From the NCBI GenBank assembly GCA_019359235.1, contig JAHHHT010000009.1, forward strand, positions 124,001 to 188,000: DNA of 64,000 bases, read 5' to 3'. Position numbers and translations under genes: made by a program. This document shows positions 61,121-64,000 of this stretch, in pieces (the first letter of the stretch is position 1; each line of letters starts with the position of its first letter). The notes beneath the pieces are model-generated. The model saw only the letters and a list, made by a program, of their open reading frames with translations, was not told the origin of the DNA and ran no database searches. This DNA is from Oscillatoria princeps RMCB-10. Its GTDB lineage: Bacteria; Cyanobacteriota; Cyanobacteriia; Cyanobacteriales; Oscillatoriaceae.

Positions 61121-62566
61121 ATGAGTGACAAATCCCCAAATCACTGGAACCGGCGGGAGTTTCTTCAAGGCATGGGAGCGACAGCAGCCGGCATGGCACT
61201 TTCCTCTTGCGCCATTAATGCCGACCGGTCGGCTACAGGGCTGACGGAAGAAGCCTTAGCCGTCGCACAAGTAGTAGACCCCCAAACCTTGGAAAAACCC
61301 AATTTGACGGTGGGGTATGTGCCGGTGAATGACTGCGCTCCCTTTGCGATAGCCTGGAAAAAAGGGTTTTTCCGCAAATACGGTTTGAACGTCAAACTCA
61401 ACCGCGAAGCCAGCTGGGCAAACTCTCGCGACGGGATTATTTTTGGACGCCTCGACGCCTCGCCGGTGGTGTCTGGTGCCGTCACCAATGCTAGAATAGG
61501 AGCGGAAGGCGCACGCCACGCCCCCCTGTGCGCAGCCATGACGATTCACCGGCACGGCAACGCCATGACGATGAACCGGAAAATGTGGGATTTTGGGCTG
61601 CGCCCCTGGTACGAATACGGCGGCGACCTGGAAGCGTTTGGCAAACAGTTTAGATCCTATTTTGACAGCCAGCCGCCAGAGGGCAAAGTTTGGGCTGTTG
61701 TGCTGAGTTCTGCCATTTACGAATACTTTGTCCGCTACTTATCCGCCGCTGCCGGTGTGAATCCCCTAGAGGAATTTCGGATCATCATCATTCCCCCACC
61801 CCAGATGGTGACTAATGTGCGGATTGGGGCGATGCAAGCTTACATGGTGGCAGAACCCTGGAACACGCGGGCAATTTACGAAAAAGCAATTACTGGCGAG
61901 GAGGGAATTGGCTTTACCTTCGCACAGGGCAAAGAAATCTGGCGCGGACACCCAGACCGGCTGCTGGGGGTGATGGAATCTTTCATCAAAGAAAACCCCA
62001 AAACCTATCGCTCTCTGGTAAAGGCGATGATTGAAGCCTGCCGGTATTGCGGCGATCCTAACAACCGCGAGGAGGTGGCAAAACTGCTTACGGAACGGTC
62101 GTTTACGGGCGCGAAACCCAAGAATGGCCCAATTGATAAGTTTACGCGACCGGGAATTCTTGGCTCATACAATTATGGCGGATTTGATGGCCAAGACCGC
62201 ACCGTGACATCAGACGACACCACGATGTTCTTTGAGATGCCGGCTAAGGTTTCTAAAGTGCCAGGAGATCACTCGACATTCTTGTGGCAGTCAGAAAGTA
62301 TCTGGTTAATGACTCAAGCTGCTCGCTGGGGGCAGATTCAGGAAATCCCCAAAAATGCCGAAGAGTTGGCTCGCAAAGCTTGGAAAACAGACCTCTATCG
62401 AGAAATTGCGGCAGAAATGGGCATCGGGTGCCCCCAGGAGGATTACAAAGTTGAGCCGGCAGAGGTATTTATAGACAAAAAAGCCTTTGACCCCAGCGAC
62501 CCTGCCGGCTATCTCAAGAGTTTTGAAATCAGAGCCAACCGGCCTCAATCGCTCTACCTGTCTTAA
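61121..62566 (+). CDS. Substrate-binding lipoprotein, NrtA/CmpA family
   Basis: 481 residues. The N-terminus WNRREFLQGMGATAAGMALS has a twin-arginine motif and a lipobox-like LSSC (Cys30), so it is Tat-exported and lipid-anchored. The type-2 periplasmic binding fold has LTVGYVPVNDCAPFAIAWKK, FGRLDASPVVSGAV, HGNAMTMNRKMWDFG, GAMQAYMVAEPWNTRAI and GVMESFIKENPKTYRSLVKA, all family hallmarks (NrtA, CmpA, CynA). Length fits NrtA-type proteins. It is the receptor for the importer formed with the permease and ATPase on either side. The key residues that separate nitrate from bicarbonate binding were not resolved by eye. Confidence 0.92.
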   Translation: MSDKSPNHWNRREFLQGMGATAAGMALSSCAINADRSATGLTEEALAVAQVVDPQTLEKPNLTVGYVPVNDCAPFAIAWKKGFFRKYGLNVKLNREASWANSRDGIIFGRLDASPVVSGAVTNARIGAEGARHAPLCAAMTIHRHGNAMTMNRKMWDFGLRPWYEYGGDLEAFGKQFRSYFDSQPPEGKVWAVVLSSAIYEYFVRYLSAAAGVNPLEEFRIIIIPPPQMVTNVRIGAMQAYMVAEPWNTRAIYEKAITGEEGIGFTFAQGKEIWRGHPDRLLGVMESFIKENPKTYRSLVKAMIEACRYCGDPNNREEVAKLLTERSFTGAKPKNGPIDKFTRPGILGSYNYGGFDGQDRTVTSDDTTMFFEMPAKVSKVPGDHSTFLWQSESIWLMTQAARWGQIQEIPKNAEELARKAWKTDLYREIAAEMGIGCPQEDYKVEPAEVFIDKKAFDPSDPAGYLKSFEIRANRPQSLYLS

Positions 62567-62614
62567 CAGTGCGGTGCGCACCCGCGCCAGTGAAAACTAT
62601 TCTAGGAGACTCGC

Positions 62615-63454
62615 ATGACCAAATCCACTTCGCTCTCAGCCGGCACAAACGATAAAGCAGTTCGCCAATCGGGATTTCTGGAGATTGAAAACTTAGTCAA
62701 GTCCTACCCTACTGCTGATGGGGGTGAATTTGTCGTCCTAAAGGATGTCAACCTCACCGTTGGGGAAAATGAATTTATCTCCGTAATCGGTCACTCCGGC
62801 TGCGGCAAATCAACGCTGCTCAAGATAGTTGCCGGTTTGGAGAAACAGACGTCCGGCTCCGTGCGGCTAGAGGGCAAAGAGATCCGCAAACCGGGAGCCG
62901 ACCGCATGATGGTGTTTCAGCACTACGGGCTGCTCCCGTGGCTGACGGTGCGCGAAAACATCCGGCTTGCCGTCGATGAAGTGCGGTCGAAGGCCACCCG
63001 TGCCGAAAAAATCAGCATTGTCAATGAACACTTGGCAATGGTAAACTTAACGGCGGCAGCTGATAAGTATCCAGATGAAATTTCTGGGGGCATGAAACAG
63101 CGGGTGGGGATTGCCCGCGCTTTGGCGATTCGCCCCAAGATGTTGCTGATGGATGAACCCTTTGGGGCGCTAGACGCCCTGACTCGCGGCAAATTGCAGA
63201 AACAGGTGCTCGACATTTGGGAAAGTCACAGGCAAGCTGTGATGACGATCACCCATGATGTGGATGAAGCGATCTATATGTCTGACCGGATCGTCCTGAT
63301 GACGAACGGGCCCGCTGCTACAATTGGGGAGATTCTGGAGGTGCCTTTCCCGCATCCGCGCAACCGCCAAGAACTGCGGGAATCCACGGAGTATTACGAC
63401 CTCCGCAACCACGCCTTGGATTTTCTAGACAGGTACTTCACTCAAGACGAATAG
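62615..63454 (+). CDS. ABC transporter ATPase, NrtD/CmpD/CynD type
   Basis: 279 residues. Walker A GHSGCGKST (near residue 60), Q-loop FQHYGLLPWLTVREN, signature EISGGMKQRVGIARAL, Walker B MLLMDEPFGALDALTR and switch His ITHDVDEAIYMSDR are all present, so it is active-looking. The segment EVPFPHPRNRQELRES is typical of nitrate/cyanate/bicarbonate ATPases. A single ATPase without the fused NrtC regulatory binding domain is present in this operon, in contrast to nrtABCD/cmpABCD; the A-B-D composition is that of cynABD-like systems, but the order here is B-A-D. RBS TAGGAGACTCGC lies just before the ATG. Confidence 0.92.
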   Translation: MTKSTSLSAGTNDKAVRQSGFLEIENLVKSYPTADGGEFVVLKDVNLTVGENEFISVIGHSGCGKSTLLKIVAGLEKQTSGSVRLEGKEIRKPGADRMMVFQHYGLLPWLTVRENIRLAVDEVRSKATRAEKISIVNEHLAMVNLTAAADKYPDEISGGMKQRVGIARALAIRPKMLLMDEPFGALDALTRGKLQKQVLDIWESHRQAVMTITHDVDEAIYMSDRIVLMTNGPAATIGEILEVPFPHPRNRQELRESTEYYDLRNHALDFLDRYFTQDE

Positions 63455-63537
63455 ATTATAATAGTGTTAAGTTAAGTGATTGAGTGGGTCGCCTACCTCT
63501 TATCGATCGTCCGTTTCATGTGAGAGAGGTTACAGCT

Positions 63538-64000
63538 GTGAAGATCAAGCCAATGTTAGAGCGTCTGGAAAGCGCACTGGGCCGGCATGACTTAATGGAG
63601 CGAATGGTGTTGCTGCCCGAGCCGGCTGCACCCGCTTGTGATGGGGCTAACTTTACCAAATCAGTAAACTTCGTCGTAGGCTATAACAGCTCCCCCAGCA
63701 GTCAAACGGCTCTAGATATTACCCTGTGGATGGCCCATCAAACTCGTTTAGCCACCCACCGGCAAGTCACCGTTCAAGTCGTCTACACTGTCGGTGAAAC
63801 TCAAAGCAGTCACTGTCCGCAGGTCTTGAAGCGGGCGAAAGATGGGAGCAGCCCCTCAATTCATTACAGCCGGCTGCCTCTGTCGCAACCATCTCAACCT
63901 TTAGAGTCTAGCACACCTGTTTTAACTCAACAAACCTATAAAGCGCTAGCAACAAGCCGGCGTTTGACACCGGCAGACCGGCAAAGCTACAAGACCATGT
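63538..64000 (+). CDS. UspA-like universal stress protein (partial, runs off the window)
   Basis: From a GTG at 63538 (GAGAGG 8-10 bases upstream) the frame is open to the end of the window: at least 154 residues, beginning MKIKPMLERLESALGRHDLM. The segment VNFVVGYNSSPSSQTALDIT, then LWMAHQTR and VTVQVVYTV, matches the start of a UspA fold (strand 1, helix 1, strand 2). The text after it is Ser/Gln/Pro-rich (SRLPLSQPSQPLESSTPVLT), unlike a canonical Usp and possibly a linker. It follows the transporter ATPase by 83 bases on the same strand, so it may be co-regulated with the transport operon. An in-frame ATG at 63553 is an alternative start. Confidence 0.7.
   Translation, partial: MKIKPMLERLESALGRHDLMERMVLLPEPAAPACDGANFTKSVNFVVGYNSSPSSQTALDITLWMAHQTRLATHRQVTVQVVYTVGETQSSHCPQVLKRAKDGSSPSIHYSRLPLSQPSQPLESSTPVLTQQTYKALATSRRLTPADRQSYKTM

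Noticed and set aside
1-64000. tRNA and rRNA genes
   Set aside because: I scanned for T-arm-like GTTCGAATC/GTTCGATTC cores and rRNA words on both strands and found none convincing; a dedicated search could still reveal one.

Overview
The window looks like chromosomal DNA of a filamentous, probably non-heterocystous cyanobacterium. The evidence is the gene set (NrtA/CmpA-type transporter with Tat lipoprotein, cyanobacterial HEINNP-type histidine kinases, zinc-ribbon Ser/Thr kinase, Uma2 protein, NACHT/WD40 proteins, arsenosugar genes), HIP1 octamers (GCGATCGC), heptanucleotide tandem repeats and many dispersed palindromes. GCCGG-containing words are strikingly common. I see no rRNA, tRNA or CRISPR array. 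Species cannot be named from sequence alone.

Layout. 0-5.4 kb: a secreted protein, then a minus-strand arsenosugar group (arsM, a small membrane protein, arsS, two TVP38/TMEM64 membrane proteins). 6-10 kb: a peptidoglycan-binding protein, an alpha/beta hydrolase, and a NADAR-DUF4139 pair. 10.2-15.4 kb: a duplicated sensory locus with two PhnD-like lipoproteins and a histidine kinase, plus decayed copies of both gene types. 15.5-24.5 kb: GT39 glycosyltransferase, membrane protein, ankyrin protein, serine hydrolase, DAHP synthase and a CHASE histidine kinase. 24.6-30 kb: an orphan antitoxin with a ruined PIN toxin, a DgcA/DgcN pair, and a Ser/Thr kinase carrying an extracytoplasmic PhnD-like domain. 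30.8-37.4 kb: a 1776-residue histidine kinase with nine PAS-like modules, convergent with a second PAS kinase. 38-45 kb: glucan phosphorylase, B12-binding radical SAM protein, trpS and a methylenetetrahydrofolate reductase. 45-50.9 kb: Uma2 protein, a STAND/NACHT ATPase overlapping a WD40 gene, and 1.5 kb of tandem repeats. 51-58.6 kb: three small unknown genes, a Ctp protease, two membrane-anchored proteins and recJ. 58.8-64 kb: two c-di-AMP (ydaO-type) riboswitches, the first before a deleted ArsB/NhaD-type permease and the second before a nitrate/bicarbonate/cyanate-type ABC transporter, then the start of a UspA-like gene.

Three themes stand out. First, PhnD-like periplasmic sensing is linked to histidine kinases by adjacency and to a Ser/Thr kinase by fusion. 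Second, c-di-AMP control is inferred for anion transport through tandem riboswitches with recognisable promoters. Third, small repeats reshape genes: heptamer tracts expand loops in two kinases and in recJ, a perfect palindrome sits in frame in the glycosyltransferase, and a MITE-like element supplies the stop codon of the radical SAM gene. The most unusual non-genic items are a 16-copy 21-bp palindromic tandem array, a three-copy ~208-bp tandem repeat, and elements with conserved 29-bp ends but unrelated tandem-repeat interiors.
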